Below are positions 6,254 to 13,892 of a DNA stretch of 19,417 bases, piece by piece (within the stretch, counting starts at the first letter, position 1; each line of letters begins with the position of its first letter). A model generated the notes under the pieces. It was given only the letters and a program-made list of their open reading frames with translations. It was not told the origin of the DNA and made no database searches. The DNA is from Tissierella_B sp964485455. GTDB lineage: Bacteria; Bacillota; Clostridia; Tissierellales; Tissierellaceae. The position numbers and the translations under genes were made by a program. The stretch spans positions 1 through 19,417 of the forward strand of contig CAZAJU010000037.1 of NCBI GenBank assembly GCA_964485455.1, in the 5' to 3' direction.

Positions 6254-6676
6254 ATGAAATTGTCAACAAAAGGCAGATATGGTCTAATGGCAATGTTTCA
6301 GCTGGCTTTAGAGTATGGTCAAGGACCTATTTCTTTAAAATATATAGCTGATAAACAAGAACTTTCGGAAAACTATCTTGAACAGTTATTTTCTAGTCTT
6401 AGACGTGATGGGTTGTTAAATAGCGTTAGAGGGTCTCAAGGAGGATATATGTTGTCTAGAGAACCCAAAGATATAACAGTAGGGCAGGTTTTGAGAAGCC
6501 TTGAAGGACACCTAGCTCCTGCAGATTGTCTTCTTCATGATAATGATTGCTCTAAAGAAGAAGGATGTCCAACAAAACTTGTAATGATGAAAATAAAACA
6601 AGGCATTGACTCAGTTGTAGACTCTATTACACTAGAGGATATGGTAAAAGAATCGATGAATTGTTGTCAAATTTAG
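6254..6676 (+). CDS. iscR: Rrf2-family Fe-S cluster regulator IscR
   Basis: The protein has 140 residues, starting at the ATG at 6254 behind AGAGGTGG. A longer reading from 6173 would begin inside the promoter and is rejected. The N-terminus MKLSTKGRYGLMAM and the winged helix-turn-helix (about 28-65, with GSQGGYML in the wing near 60-67) are typical of the Rrf2 family. Three cysteines likely to hold an Fe-S cluster are C92, C99 and C105, spaced C-x6-C-x5-C; E. coli IscR has C-x5-C-x5-C. Two more cysteines lie at the end (137-138). In relatives the protein senses cluster supply and represses the isc genes. It is followed after 13 bases by iscS, so it is first in the operon and probably autoregulated. 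Confidence 0.9.
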   Translation: MKLSTKGRYGLMAMFQLALEYGQGPISLKYIADKQELSENYLEQLFSSLRRDGLLNSVRGSQGGYMLSREPKDITVGQVLRSLEGHLAPADCLLHDNDCSKEEGCPTKLVMMKIKQGIDSVVDSITLEDMVKESMNCCQI

Positions 6677-6689
6677 TGGGAGGAATAGA

Positions 6690-7868
6690 ATGAGAAATTA
6701 TATATATATGGACAATGCAGCAACTACAAGCGTAAAAAAAGAAGTACTAGAGGAAATGCTCCCATATTTTAGTGAAAACTATGGAAATCCATCCAGTGTA
6801 TACTCTTTAGGATCAAAGTCCAAAGTTGCTGTAGAGAAAGCAAGAGAACAGGTAGCAAAGGCTATAGGTGCAGATAAAAAAGAAATATTTTTCACAGCAG
6901 GTGGATCTGAGTCAGATAACTGGGCAATTAAAGGAGTAGCATACAAGAATAAGGCAAAGGGAAATCATATCATTACTACCAAGATAGAGCATCATGCTGT
7001 TTTACACACTTGCGAATATCTTGAAAAACAAGGTTTTGAGGTAACATACCTTGATGTAGATGAAGATGGATTGATAAGTCTTGAAGACCTTAAAAATGCT
7101 ATTACTGATAAGACTATATTAATCTCAGTAATGTATGCTAATAATGAAATAGGTACCATTCAACCTATAAGTGAAATTGGTAAAATTGCTAAAGAGAAAA
7201 ACATATACTTCCATACTGATGCAGTACAGGCTGTTGGTAGTATTAAGATAGATGTTAAGGAGCAAAATATTGATTTGCTTTCCCTTTCTGCACATAAATT
7301 CTATGGACCAAAGGGAGTAGGAGTACTGTATATTAGACAGGGTGTCAAGCTAGATACATTAATTTCCGGTGGTGGACAGGAAAGAGGAAAAAGAGCAGGA
7401 ACAGAAAATCTAGCTAGTATAGTTGGTTTAGGCAAGGCAATTGAGCTTGCATATGAAAACCTAGAGGAAAACAATGAAAAGCTTATAAAACTTCGAGATA
7501 AACTTATAAAGAGCATTGAAGAGAAGATCCCTTATACAAGGCTAAATGGTCATAGAACTAAAAGACTTCCAGGCAATGTAAACTTTTGTTTTAGATTTAT
7601 AGAAGGAGAAGCCTTATTACTTAGTTTGGACATGGTTGGAGTTGCAGGCTCTAGTGGTTCAGCATGTACATCAGGTTCTCTTGACCCATCTCATGTATTA
7701 CTTGCTATAGGATTACCACATGAAATAGCTCATGGCTCATTAAGATTATCTTTAGGAAGTTTTAATACGGAGGAAGAAATAGATTACGTAGTAGAAAATC
7801 TTGCTGAAATAGTAGATAGATTAAGAAAAATGTCACCACTATATGATAAATTTTTGGAGGTTAAATAA
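6690..7868 (+). CDS. iscS: Cysteine desulfurase IscS/NifS
   Basis: This 392-residue PLP enzyme converts cysteine to alanine and holds the sulfur as a persulfide for cluster assembly and other thiolation. YMDNAATT is at 6-13, the histidine pair of KIEHHAVLHT lies near 101-102, the PLP lysine is K203 in SAHKFYGPKG, and the persulfide cysteine is C326 in SSGSACTSGS. GGAGG precedes the ATG. The stop shares one base with the start of iscU (TAATG), so the two are translationally coupled. Length and motifs fit the NifS/IscS class with a long active-site loop. The name is functional; NifS would be equally acceptable. Confidence 0.95.
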   Translation: MRNYIYMDNAATTSVKKEVLEEMLPYFSENYGNPSSVYSLGSKSKVAVEKAREQVAKAIGADKKEIFFTAGGSESDNWAIKGVAYKNKAKGNHIITTKIEHHAVLHTCEYLEKQGFEVTYLDVDEDGLISLEDLKNAITDKTILISVMYANNEIGTIQPISEIGKIAKEKNIYFHTDAVQAVGSIKIDVKEQNIDLLSLSAHKFYGPKGVGVLYIRQGVKLDTLISGGGQERGKRAGTENLASIVGLGKAIELAYENLEENNEKLIKLRDKLIKSIEEKIPYTRLNGHRTKRLPGNVNFCFRFIEGEALLLSLDMVGVAGSSGSACTSGSLDPSHVLLAIGLPHEIAHGSLRLSLGSFNTEEEIDYVVENLAEIVDRLRKMSPLYDKFLEVK

Positions 7869-8305
7869 TGTACTCAGAAAAAGTTATGGATCACTTTACA
7901 CATCCTAGAAATGTTGGAGAAATTGAAAACCCAGATGGGGTAGGTGAAGTAGGAAACGCTAAATGCGGCGATATAATGAGAATGTACCTTAAAATTGAAG
8001 GTGACGTTATAGAAGATGTTAAGTTTAAAACTTTTGGATGTGGTTCTGCTATCGCTTCTTCTAGTATGGCAACAGAACTCATTAAGGGAAAGACCATAGA
8101 GGAAGCAATGGCTTTAACAAATAAGGCAGTAGCCGAGGCTTTAGATGGACTTCCACCAGTTAAGATGCATTGTTCAGTATTAGCAGAACAAGCAATCAAA
8201 TCTGCTCTACTTGATTATTCAAAGAAACATAATGTAGTAATTCCTGGATTAGAAGATGTTAATTTTGATGATGATGACCATCATGATTTAGAAGAACTCG
8301 ACTAA
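7868..8305 (+). CDS. iscU: Fe-S cluster scaffold protein IscU/NifU N-terminal type
   Basis: This 145-residue scaffold receives sulfur from IscS and iron to build a cluster. The three ligand cysteines C33 (KCGD), C58 (FGCGS) and C102 (MHCS) and the aspartate D35 are present. The family core ends near residue 125. Here a tail follows that is very acidic and carries two histidines (DDDDHHDLEELD, 134-145). The gene overlaps iscS by one base and has its ribosome site (GGAGG) inside the iscS end. No hscA, hscB or fdx follows, as is usual in Firmicutes isc operons, and the commonly seen mnmA is also not here. Confidence 0.95.
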   Translation: MYSEKVMDHFTHPRNVGEIENPDGVGEVGNAKCGDIMRMYLKIEGDVIEDVKFKTFGCGSAIASSSMATELIKGKTIEEAMALTNKAVAEALDGLPPVKMHCSVLAEQAIKSALLDYSKKHNVVIPGLEDVNFDDDDHHDLEELD

Positions 8306-8373
8306 TAGAGGTATTTGCTTTATTATTCATTTTCTATCTCGATTCTAATATTTTAAAATTGAAGAGAAATTAT

Positions 8374-8439
8374 ACGCAGTCTAGCCAAATCTATACAAGC
8401 TAAGGAAGGAAATAGATAGGTAAAAGACTGTGTTTTTTT
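8374..8439 (+). terminator. Structured terminator after iscU
   Basis: ACGCAGTCT (8374-8382) pairs with AGACTGTGT (8425-8433), nine pairs with one G-U, followed by seven T (8433-8439). Between the arms ATCTAT (8389-8394) pairs with ATAGAT (8412-8417), enclosing a purine-rich loop. It probably ends the isc transcript. The size and inner stem are larger than a simple terminator, so a small RNA or attenuator is possible; I do not recognise a known riboswitch. Confidence 0.65.
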
Positions 8440-8467
8440 ATCTAGTTAAAACTTAAGAAAATAATTT

Positions 8468-8496
8468 TTGCATTAGTGTTTAATATATATTATAAA
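8468..8496 (+). promoter_or_regulatory. Sigma-A promoter of the AI-2E family gene
   Basis: TTGCAT (8468-8473), a 17-base spacer and TATAAA (8491-8496) form a good housekeeping promoter about 45 bases before the start codon at 8543. Confidence 0.7.
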
Positions 8497-8542
8497 GGGC
8501 TATAAAAGATATGAAATAGCATAGCAAAGAGGTGAATAAACT

Positions 8543-9739
8543 ATGATTAATACTCCTCCTGAATTTTTTGTAAAAGCCGTGTGGACATTATCAACGGTTC
8601 TATTGATGTTGGTAATATATTATCTAGTGCACATAGGAAATAATTTTATACCAGAAAGAAAGCGCATTAGGATAAGTAATAGTAAGATGTTACCCATTAT
8701 CGGCGGAATAGTAGGGATATATTTTTTATGGTTTTTATTTAGAAAATACACCTTGTTATCAGATTTGTTCTTTACTATTTGTTTATCAGCAATCCTAGCT
8801 TATATATTAAATCCAGCCATTACTTATTTAGAGTCTAGGGGTATGAAAAAATTATTTGCAGTAATTACCCTTTATCTAATTATAACAGGAGGGGTCTTTA
8901 TTTTAGCATTCCTTGTTTTGCCTGGCACTGCAAGGGAAATTGGGAATTTAGCTGAAAATATGCCTAATTACTTTTCTAATATAAAAAAATTCGTGGATGA
9001 GGTTAAATCATTATATGCCGAATATATTGGTGGTCTACCTCCTATATTTCAAGGAATAGAAAAGGGAATAATTGATGCAATAGGAGAATTTGAACTATCC
9101 TTAGGAAGCGGAATAAATTCTTTGTTTCAGGGAATAATCAATTCGGTTACTAAAATAGTTACTTTGGTTTTATCACCTATACTTATATTTTATTTTCTGG
9201 TAGATAAGGATGTATTTAAAGATAGGATAATAAGACTAATTCCTAAAAAATATAAAAAGGATGTGTTATATCTTGCAAGTGAGATTGATACATCGGTTTC
9301 AAAATTCATACGAGGCAGAATAATAATGGCTATTACAGTAGGAGTTGCAACAACTATATTTTTGATAGTAATGGGAGTTGACTTTGCTATAGTAATTGGA
9401 ACCATAACTACCATTGGGGATGTAATTCCTTATGTAGGACCATTTATGGCTTTTATACCTGCAGTGATATTTGCATTTATATCCAGTCCAATCAAAGCAC
9501 TTTGGGTTGCAATTTTCTTTGTTCTACTTCAATGGGCTGAAAATAATCTTTTGGGACCAAAAATATTAGGTAACTCTACTGGTATGCACCCAATGATCAT
9601 TCTTCTGTCCATAATCATAGGTGGAGCTATGTTTGGGGTATTGGGTATGGTGTTTTCTGTACCATTTATTGCAGTGTCTAGAATATTTTATCACTTCTTT
9701 AGAGAGAGGCTAAAAACTCCTCCAAATCAGAGAATTTAG
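8543..9739 (+). CDS. AI-2E/PerM-family membrane transporter
   Basis: The protein has 398 residues and many hydrophobic segments: about 12-32, 48-66, 70-90, a pair near 103-127, then after a roughly 70-residue extracytoplasmic or peripheral region further segments near 200-220, 260-280, 280-312, 318-335 and 345-375. The signature IGDVIPYVGPFMAFIPA near 291-307 and GPKILGNSTGMHP near 339-351 identify the AI-2E transporter (YdbI/YubA/PerM) superfamily. Members have been linked to Na+/H+ exchange, autoinducer export and peptide or lipid export, so the substrate cannot be named. GAGGTG precedes the ATG. The gene has its own promoter. Close relatives are often found beside alaS in clostridia, without a known functional link. 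Confidence 0.88.
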   Translation: MINTPPEFFVKAVWTLSTVLLMLVIYYLVHIGNNFIPERKRIRISNSKMLPIIGGIVGIYFLWFLFRKYTLLSDLFFTICLSAILAYILNPAITYLESRGMKKLFAVITLYLIITGGVFILAFLVLPGTAREIGNLAENMPNYFSNIKKFVDEVKSLYAEYIGGLPPIFQGIEKGIIDAIGEFELSLGSGINSLFQGIINSVTKIVTLVLSPILIFYFLVDKDVFKDRIIRLIPKKYKKDVLYLASEIDTSVSKFIRGRIIMAITVGVATTIFLIVMGVDFAIVIGTITTIGDVIPYVGPFMAFIPAVIFAFISSPIKALWVAIFFVLLQWAENNLLGPKILGNSTGMHPMIILLSIIIGGAMFGVLGMVFSVPFIAVSRIFYHFFRERLKTPPNQRI

Positions 9740-9748
9740 AGTATTGAA

Positions 9749-9777
9749 TTGACAATAGGTTAATATTTATTTAAAAT
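9749..9777 (+). promoter_or_regulatory. Sigma-A promoter of alaS
   Basis: TTGACA (9749-9754), a 17-base spacer and TAAAAT (9772-9777) lie directly after the stop codon of the AI-2E gene. Transcription should start near 9784, about 60 bases before alaS. Confidence 0.75.
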
Positions 9778-9796
9778 AAGCATATATAGGAAAAAA

Positions 9797-9818
9797 CCTC
9801 CCTAGCGGGAGGATTTTT
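9797..9818 (+). terminator. Hairpin with short T-run in the alaS leader
   Basis: CCTCCC (9797-9802), loop TAGC and GGGAGG (9807-9812) form a six-pair GC-rich stem, followed by A and five T (9814-9818); six A precede it. It looks like a two-way terminator for the AI-2E gene, yet it lies downstream of the alaS promoter and would also be transcribed in every alaS message. An attenuator role is therefore possible. There is no T-box sequence. Confidence 0.65.
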
Positions 9819-9843
9819 CGAATCAAGAGGATGAGGTGTTTTT

Positions 9844-12474
9844 ATGAAAAAATTAGGAATGCATGAGATTAGAAGGGAATACTTAGACTTCTTTAAAGAA
9901 AAAGAACATCTAGTAGCTCCAAGTTTTTCTCTAGTACCAAAAAACGATAAATCACTTTTATTAATAGGAGCCGGAATGGCCCCATTGAAAAGATATTTTA
10001 CTGGAGAGGCGACTCCACCTAAAAATAGAATGGCGACCTGTCAAAAGTGTATAAGAACAGGTGATATAGATAACGTAGGAAAAACTGCAAGACATGCTAC
10101 TTTTTTTGAAATGCTTGGAAACTTTTCATTTGGAGACTATTTTAAGAAGGAAGCAATTAGTTGGGCTTGGGAATTTTTAACTCAAAGACTTGAATTAAAT
10201 CCTAATGACCTTTGGGTTACTGTATATTTAGATGATGATGAAGCCTATGAGATTTGGAATAAAGTTATTGGAATACCTGTAGAAAGAATTGTACGTCTTG
10301 GTAAAAAGGATAACTTCTGGGAGCTTGAAGTAGGACCATCTGGACCTTGTTCAGAAATTTATGTAGATAGAGGCTTAGAATTTGGATGTGGTAGTGAGGA
10401 TTGCAAACCAGGATGTGATTGCGATAGATTCTTAGAGGTATGGAATCTTGTATTTACTCAATTTGATAAGGATGAAAAAGGGGTGTATCATCCACTTCCA
10501 AATCCTAATATCGATACAGGTATGGGACTTGAAAGAATAGCTTCCATTATGGAAAATGCTGATAATATATTTGAAATTGGTGCAATTAATGATATATTGC
10601 AGAGGATAGTTGGCATCGCAGATTATAAATATGGTTCAATTCCTGACAAGGATGTATCCGTTAGGGTAATTACAGACCATTCAAGAGCTATGACATTCTT
10701 AGTATCCGATGGCGTACTTCCTAGCAATGAAGGAAGAGGCTATGTATTAAGGAGACTAATAAGACGTGCTGCCCGTCATGGAAAACTTTTGGGAATAGAG
10801 AATATTTTCCTTCCAGATGTTGTGGATGTAGTTATAAATTCCTGGAGTGTTGAATATAAGGAGTTAAAGGAAAGAGAAGAGCAAATCAAGAAGATTATTA
10901 GAGCTGAAGAAGAGAAGTTCCAAGAAACAATAGATGGTGGGATTTCTATTCTTGAAGGCTTTATTGAAGAAATGAAGAATAACAATACTAAAGTATTAAG
11001 CGGTGAAAAGGCATTTAAACTTTATGATACCTTTGGATTTCCTCTTGATTTAACTAAAGAGATATTGATAGAAAAAGGCCTTAGTGTAAATGAGAATGAA
11101 TTTGATGTTCATATGGAAGCTCAAAGAACTAGAGCAAGGGAAGCTAGGGAAGAAGGTGATTCAGGTTGGGGAGACAGCCATAGTAAAGAGCTTTATAATG
11201 ACCTTCAAACTACTTTTAAAGGCTATGAAGTAAATGAATTGGAATCTCAGATAATTGCCTTAGTTAAGAACAATGAAAGAGTAGAGCAGTTAACTAATCC
11301 TGAGGAAGGAGTAATCATCCTAAAGGAAACACCTTTCTATGGTGAATCAGGTGGTCAAGTTGGAGATACAGGCATTATAGAATCAGCTGAGTTCAAGGCT
11401 GAGGTTTTGGATACTAAGAAGACTAAGGATGGACTTTTCCTTCATATAGTCAAGATATTGGAAGGTACTGCTCATAATAATGAAAAGGTATCAGCTAGAA
11501 TTGATGTTAGTAGAAGAAGTTCCATCAGAAGAAACCACTCTGTAACCCATCTTCTTCATAAAGCCTTAAGAGAAGTCCTTGGAGATCATGTAAATCAAGC
11601 AGGCTCCATCGTTATGAGTAACAGAATGAGATTTGACTTTACACATTTTGAAGGGATTTCAAAAGAAAATCTATCAAAGATAGAGAGAAGGGTAAATGAA
11701 AAAGTATTAGAGGCACTAGATGTTGAAACCATAGAAACAAGTCTTAAAAATGCACAAGAAATGGGTGCTGTAGGACTATTTGAAGATAAATACAAGGATG
11801 ATGTGCGTATAGTTAAAATGGGAGACTATTCCATGGAGCTTTGTGGTGGTACACATGTTAAGAACACCTCAAACATTGGATTATTTAAGATAATTTCAGA
11901 GTCTGGAATTGCATCTGGAGTAAGAAGAATAGAATCCATTACTGGCTTTAGCGTATATGATTATATAAATCAGGTAGAACATGAGACAGAAGAAATAAGT
12001 CATATATTGAAAACCAATAGAAATAATTTAATTGACAAGACTAGATCTTTGGCTGAAGAGCTTAAGGAGAAGGAAAAAGAGATTGAAAAATTAAAGAGTA
12101 AGCTTTCTACTAATATCGCCGATGATATTTTAAGCTCAAAGATGGAAATAAATGGCATAAATCTAATAACCTACAAGGTAAATGAGTTGGATATGGAGTC
12201 ATTAAGAAATCTTGGAGATGAAATTAGAAACAAACTTGGTTCAGGTATAGTAGTACTTGCGTCAGTTCAGGGAGATAAAGCAAACCTTGTGGCTATGGCT
12301 ACTAAGGATATAGTTGCAAAGGGATATTCAGCTGGAAATATTATAAAAGAAGTTGCAAAACTAGCTGGAGGTAGCGGTGGTGGTAGACCGGATATGGCTC
12401 AAGCTGGAGCTAAAGATATCACCAAAATTGATGAAGCATTAAAATCCGTTTCAGCGTTAATAGAATCAAATTAA
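9844..12474 (+). CDS. alaS: Alanyl-tRNA synthetase
   Basis: This 876-residue cytoplasmic class II synthetase joins alanine to tRNA-Ala, and its length is normal for the family. The catalytic domain (about 1-240) includes RHATFFEMLGNFSFGDYF near 83-100 and the motif 3 segment DTGMGLERI near 224-232. A Cys-rich insert CGSEDCKPGCDC (182-193) is common in Firmicutes. The tRNA-recognition helices follow (about 245-455). The editing domain has H565 and H569 in NHSVTHLLH, and C667/H671 in CGGTH, the four zinc ligands that remove mischarged serine or glycine. A coiled coil near 725-765 and the Gly-rich C-Ala domain (GGSGGGRPDMAQAG near the end) complete it. GAGGTG precedes the ATG. No truncation is seen. 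It has its own promoter and a leader hairpin. Confidence 0.98.
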   Translation: MKKLGMHEIRREYLDFFKEKEHLVAPSFSLVPKNDKSLLLIGAGMAPLKRYFTGEATPPKNRMATCQKCIRTGDIDNVGKTARHATFFEMLGNFSFGDYFKKEAISWAWEFLTQRLELNPNDLWVTVYLDDDEAYEIWNKVIGIPVERIVRLGKKDNFWELEVGPSGPCSEIYVDRGLEFGCGSEDCKPGCDCDRFLEVWNLVFTQFDKDEKGVYHPLPNPNIDTGMGLERIASIMENADNIFEIGAINDILQRIVGIADYKYGSIPDKDVSVRVITDHSRAMTFLVSDGVLPSNEGRGYVLRRLIRRAARHGKLLGIENIFLPDVVDVVINSWSVEYKELKEREEQIKKIIRAEEEKFQETIDGGISILEGFIEEMKNNNTKVLSGEKAFKLYDTFGFPLDLTKEILIEKGLSVNENEFDVHMEAQRTRAREAREEGDSGWGDSHSKELYNDLQTTFKGYEVNELESQIIALVKNNERVEQLTNPEEGVIILKETPFYGESGGQVGDTGIIESAEFKAEVLDTKKTKDGLFLHIVKILEGTAHNNEKVSARIDVSRRSSIRRNHSVTHLLHKALREVLGDHVNQAGSIVMSNRMRFDFTHFEGISKENLSKIERRVNEKVLEALDVETIETSLKNAQEMGAVGLFEDKYKDDVRIVKMGDYSMELCGGTHVKNTSNIGLFKIISESGIASGVRRIESITGFSVYDYINQVEHETEEISHILKTNRNNLIDKTRSLAEELKEKEKEIEKLKSKLSTNIADDILSSKMEINGINLITYKVNELDMESLRNLGDEIRNKLGSGIVVLASVQGDKANLVAMATKDIVAKGYSAGNIIKEVAKLAGGSGGGRPDMAQAGAKDITKIDEALKSVSALIESN

Positions 12475-12504
12475 CTAAACTTATATATCAAAATTTCTAA
12501 AATG

Positions 12505-12513
12505 TGGTATAAT
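12505..12513 (+). promoter_or_regulatory. Extended -10 promoter of ireB
   Basis: TGG-TATAAT (12505-12513) is an extended -10 element without a clear -35. Transcription near 12520 would leave a leader of only about 12 bases that still holds AGGGGTG. The same TGGTATAATAA string occurs before queT. Confidence 0.6.
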
Positions 12514-12531
12514 AAAGACAGGGGTGTTATA

Positions 12532-12795
12532 ATGAGCGATAATTTTAATGAAACCATGAAATTTGAACCACCAAAAGAGAACCCTGTAGAACCAAAGGAA
12601 GTTTTGTTCTCAGTATATACTTCTCTTAAAGAAAAAGGGTATAATCCAATTGATCAGATTATTGGGTATCTGTTATCTGGAGATCCAACATATATAACGA
12701 GTCATAACAATGCTAGGTCGTTAATCAGAAAGCTTGAAAGAGATGAATTACTGGAAGAGATATTAAGAGCATATTTAAAATGTGATAAGGTATAA
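12532..12795 (+). CDS. ireB: IreB-family regulatory phosphoprotein (DUF965/YrzL)
   Basis: The protein has 87 residues, starting at the ATG at 12532 (five bases after AGGGGTG). A start 30 bases earlier overlaps the -10 element and is rejected. The core YNPIDQIIGYLLSGDPTYITSHNNARSLIRKLERDELL (written here as separate family landmarks: GYLLSGDPTYITSH, then NNARSLIRK) is diagnostic. In Enterococcus faecalis IreB is phosphorylated on N-terminal threonines by the kinase IreK and tunes cephalosporin resistance. The N-terminal NETMKF here keeps a threonine (T7) at the equivalent place. The alaS-ireB-ruvX order is widespread in Firmicutes; here an oxidoreductase gene lies between ireB and ruvX. Confidence 0.93.
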   Translation: MSDNFNETMKFEPPKENPVEPKEVLFSVYTSLKEKGYNPIDQIIGYLLSGDPTYITSHNNARSLIRKLERDELLEEILRAYLKCDKV

Positions 12796-12801
12796 CTAAA
12801 C

Positions 12802-12918
12802 GATTATATAATAATCACCTACCTCGTTGCAGTAGTGGAAAGAGAGCTGTAAGCAGTTTCATCAAGGCTTAAAAGTAAGGATGGATAGCTAATTGTATTG
12901 CTATCCATCTATTTCTGT
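12802..12918 (+). other. Structured intergenic segment ending in a perfect hairpin
   Basis: GATTAT-ATA-ATAATC (12802-12816) is a perfect inverted repeat that contains TATAAT (12807-12812), possibly a -10 box or an operator. Further on, TTGCAG (12827-12832) can pair with CTGTAA (12847-12852). GATGGATAGC (12880-12889) and GCTATCCATC (12900-12909) form a perfect ten-pair stem followed by TATTTCTGTT, a poor T-run. The last hairpin probably ends ireB transcription; the whole could be a leader RNA of the following gene. Confidence 0.5.
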
Positions 12919-12933
12919 TAGGAAGTGTAGAAT

Positions 12934-13881
12934 TTGAAAAGAACAAAATTAGGAAATACTGGCTTAGAAGTTTCGAAACTCTGTTTTGGATCCCTTACCA
13001 TGACTCCCTTTCAAGCAAATTTATCCATTAGTGAAGGGGCTTATCTTATACAATATGCTTATGAAAGAGGTATAGATTTTCTAGATACAGCAGAGATATA
13101 TGAAAACTATGAATATATTAGAGAGGCTCTTAAGGGCATAGATAGAACTAAATATACCATAGCAACAAAATGCTATGCTTACACTGAAGAGATGGCTGAG
13201 GAAAGCCTAGAGCTAGCTCTAAGAGAATTAAAAACAGATTATATAGATATATTTTTGCTTCATGAGCAAGAAAGCATACATACCCTAAGAGGCCATTATG
13301 ATGCTATGAAGTATTTTATAAAGGCTAAGGAACAAGGCAAGATAAGAGCATTTGGAATATCCACTCATAGGGTGGAGGGGGTTAAAGGAGCTAAAGAATT
13401 CAAAGAAATAGACCTTATACATCCTCTTGTAAATAAAAAAGGGATTGGAATCCACGATGGCACTATAGAAGATATGCTAAAGGAGCTTAAGTCTTTTAGA
13501 GATATGGGAAAAGGTATATATTCCATGAAACCTCTTGGGGGAGGCCATCTAATTAAAGATACGGAAGACGCCTTTAATTTTGTCAAGAATATTCCATTTA
13601 TAGATTCAATAGCCATAGGCATGCAATCTACAGATGAAATTGATGCAGACATTCAATTATTGGAAAATGGCTATATTGAAAATTCCTTAAAGGAAAAGTT
13701 AAGAAAGAAGAATAGAAAACTATCTGTAGCAGATTATTGTATTGGCTGTGGTAATTGTGAAGAACGTTGTAAACAAGCAGGGATTAAAGTAATTGAAGGA
13801 AGGGCATACCCTAATGAGAACTGTGTATTGTGTGGCTATTGTGCCACAGTTTGCCCCGAATTTTGTATAAAAGTAATTTAA
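12934..13881 (+). CDS. Aldo/keto reductase with C-terminal 2x[4Fe-4S] ferredoxin domain
   Basis: The protein has 315 residues. The start is TTG at 12934, chosen because AGGAAG lies six bases upstream and the sequence then opens with the family start KRTKLGNTGLEVSKLCFG. Residues 1-245 form the aldo/keto reductase barrel with the expected tetrad D51, Y56 (DTAEIYENY), K79 and H110. Residues about 262-315 carry two C-x2-C-x2-C-x3-C sets: C269/C272/C275/C279 and C297/C300/C303/C307, which should bind two 4Fe-4S clusters. Such fusions are common in strict anaerobes and are thought to pass electrons from ferredoxin-like carriers; substrate unknown. It is the first gene of a tight group with ruvX, which begins 11 bases after its stop. 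Confidence 0.92.
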   Translation: MKRTKLGNTGLEVSKLCFGSLTMTPFQANLSISEGAYLIQYAYERGIDFLDTAEIYENYEYIREALKGIDRTKYTIATKCYAYTEEMAEESLELALRELKTDYIDIFLLHEQESIHTLRGHYDAMKYFIKAKEQGKIRAFGISTHRVEGVKGAKEFKEIDLIHPLVNKKGIGIHDGTIEDMLKELKSFRDMGKGIYSMKPLGGGHLIKDTEDAFNFVKNIPFIDSIAIGMQSTDEIDADIQLLENGYIENSLKEKLRKKNRKLSVADYCIGCGNCEERCKQAGIKVIEGRAYPNENCVLCGYCATVCPEFCIKVI

Positions 13882-13892
13882 TGGAGTGTTAT

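Noticed and set aside
7891..8199. Open minus-strand frame opposite iscU
   Set aside because: It is antisense to a well-supported scaffold gene and has no ribosome site or domain.
9740..9843. T-box riboswitch before alaS
   Set aside because: The gap is only about 100 bases and lacks the AGGGTGGNACCGCG-type conserved sequence.
12802..12816. Fur or PerR box controlling the downstream fur-containing transcript
   Set aside because: The GATTAT-ATA-ATAATC repeat is 6-3-6 and does not line up with the 7-1-7 Fur or PerR consensus half sites; kept only as an unassigned repeat.
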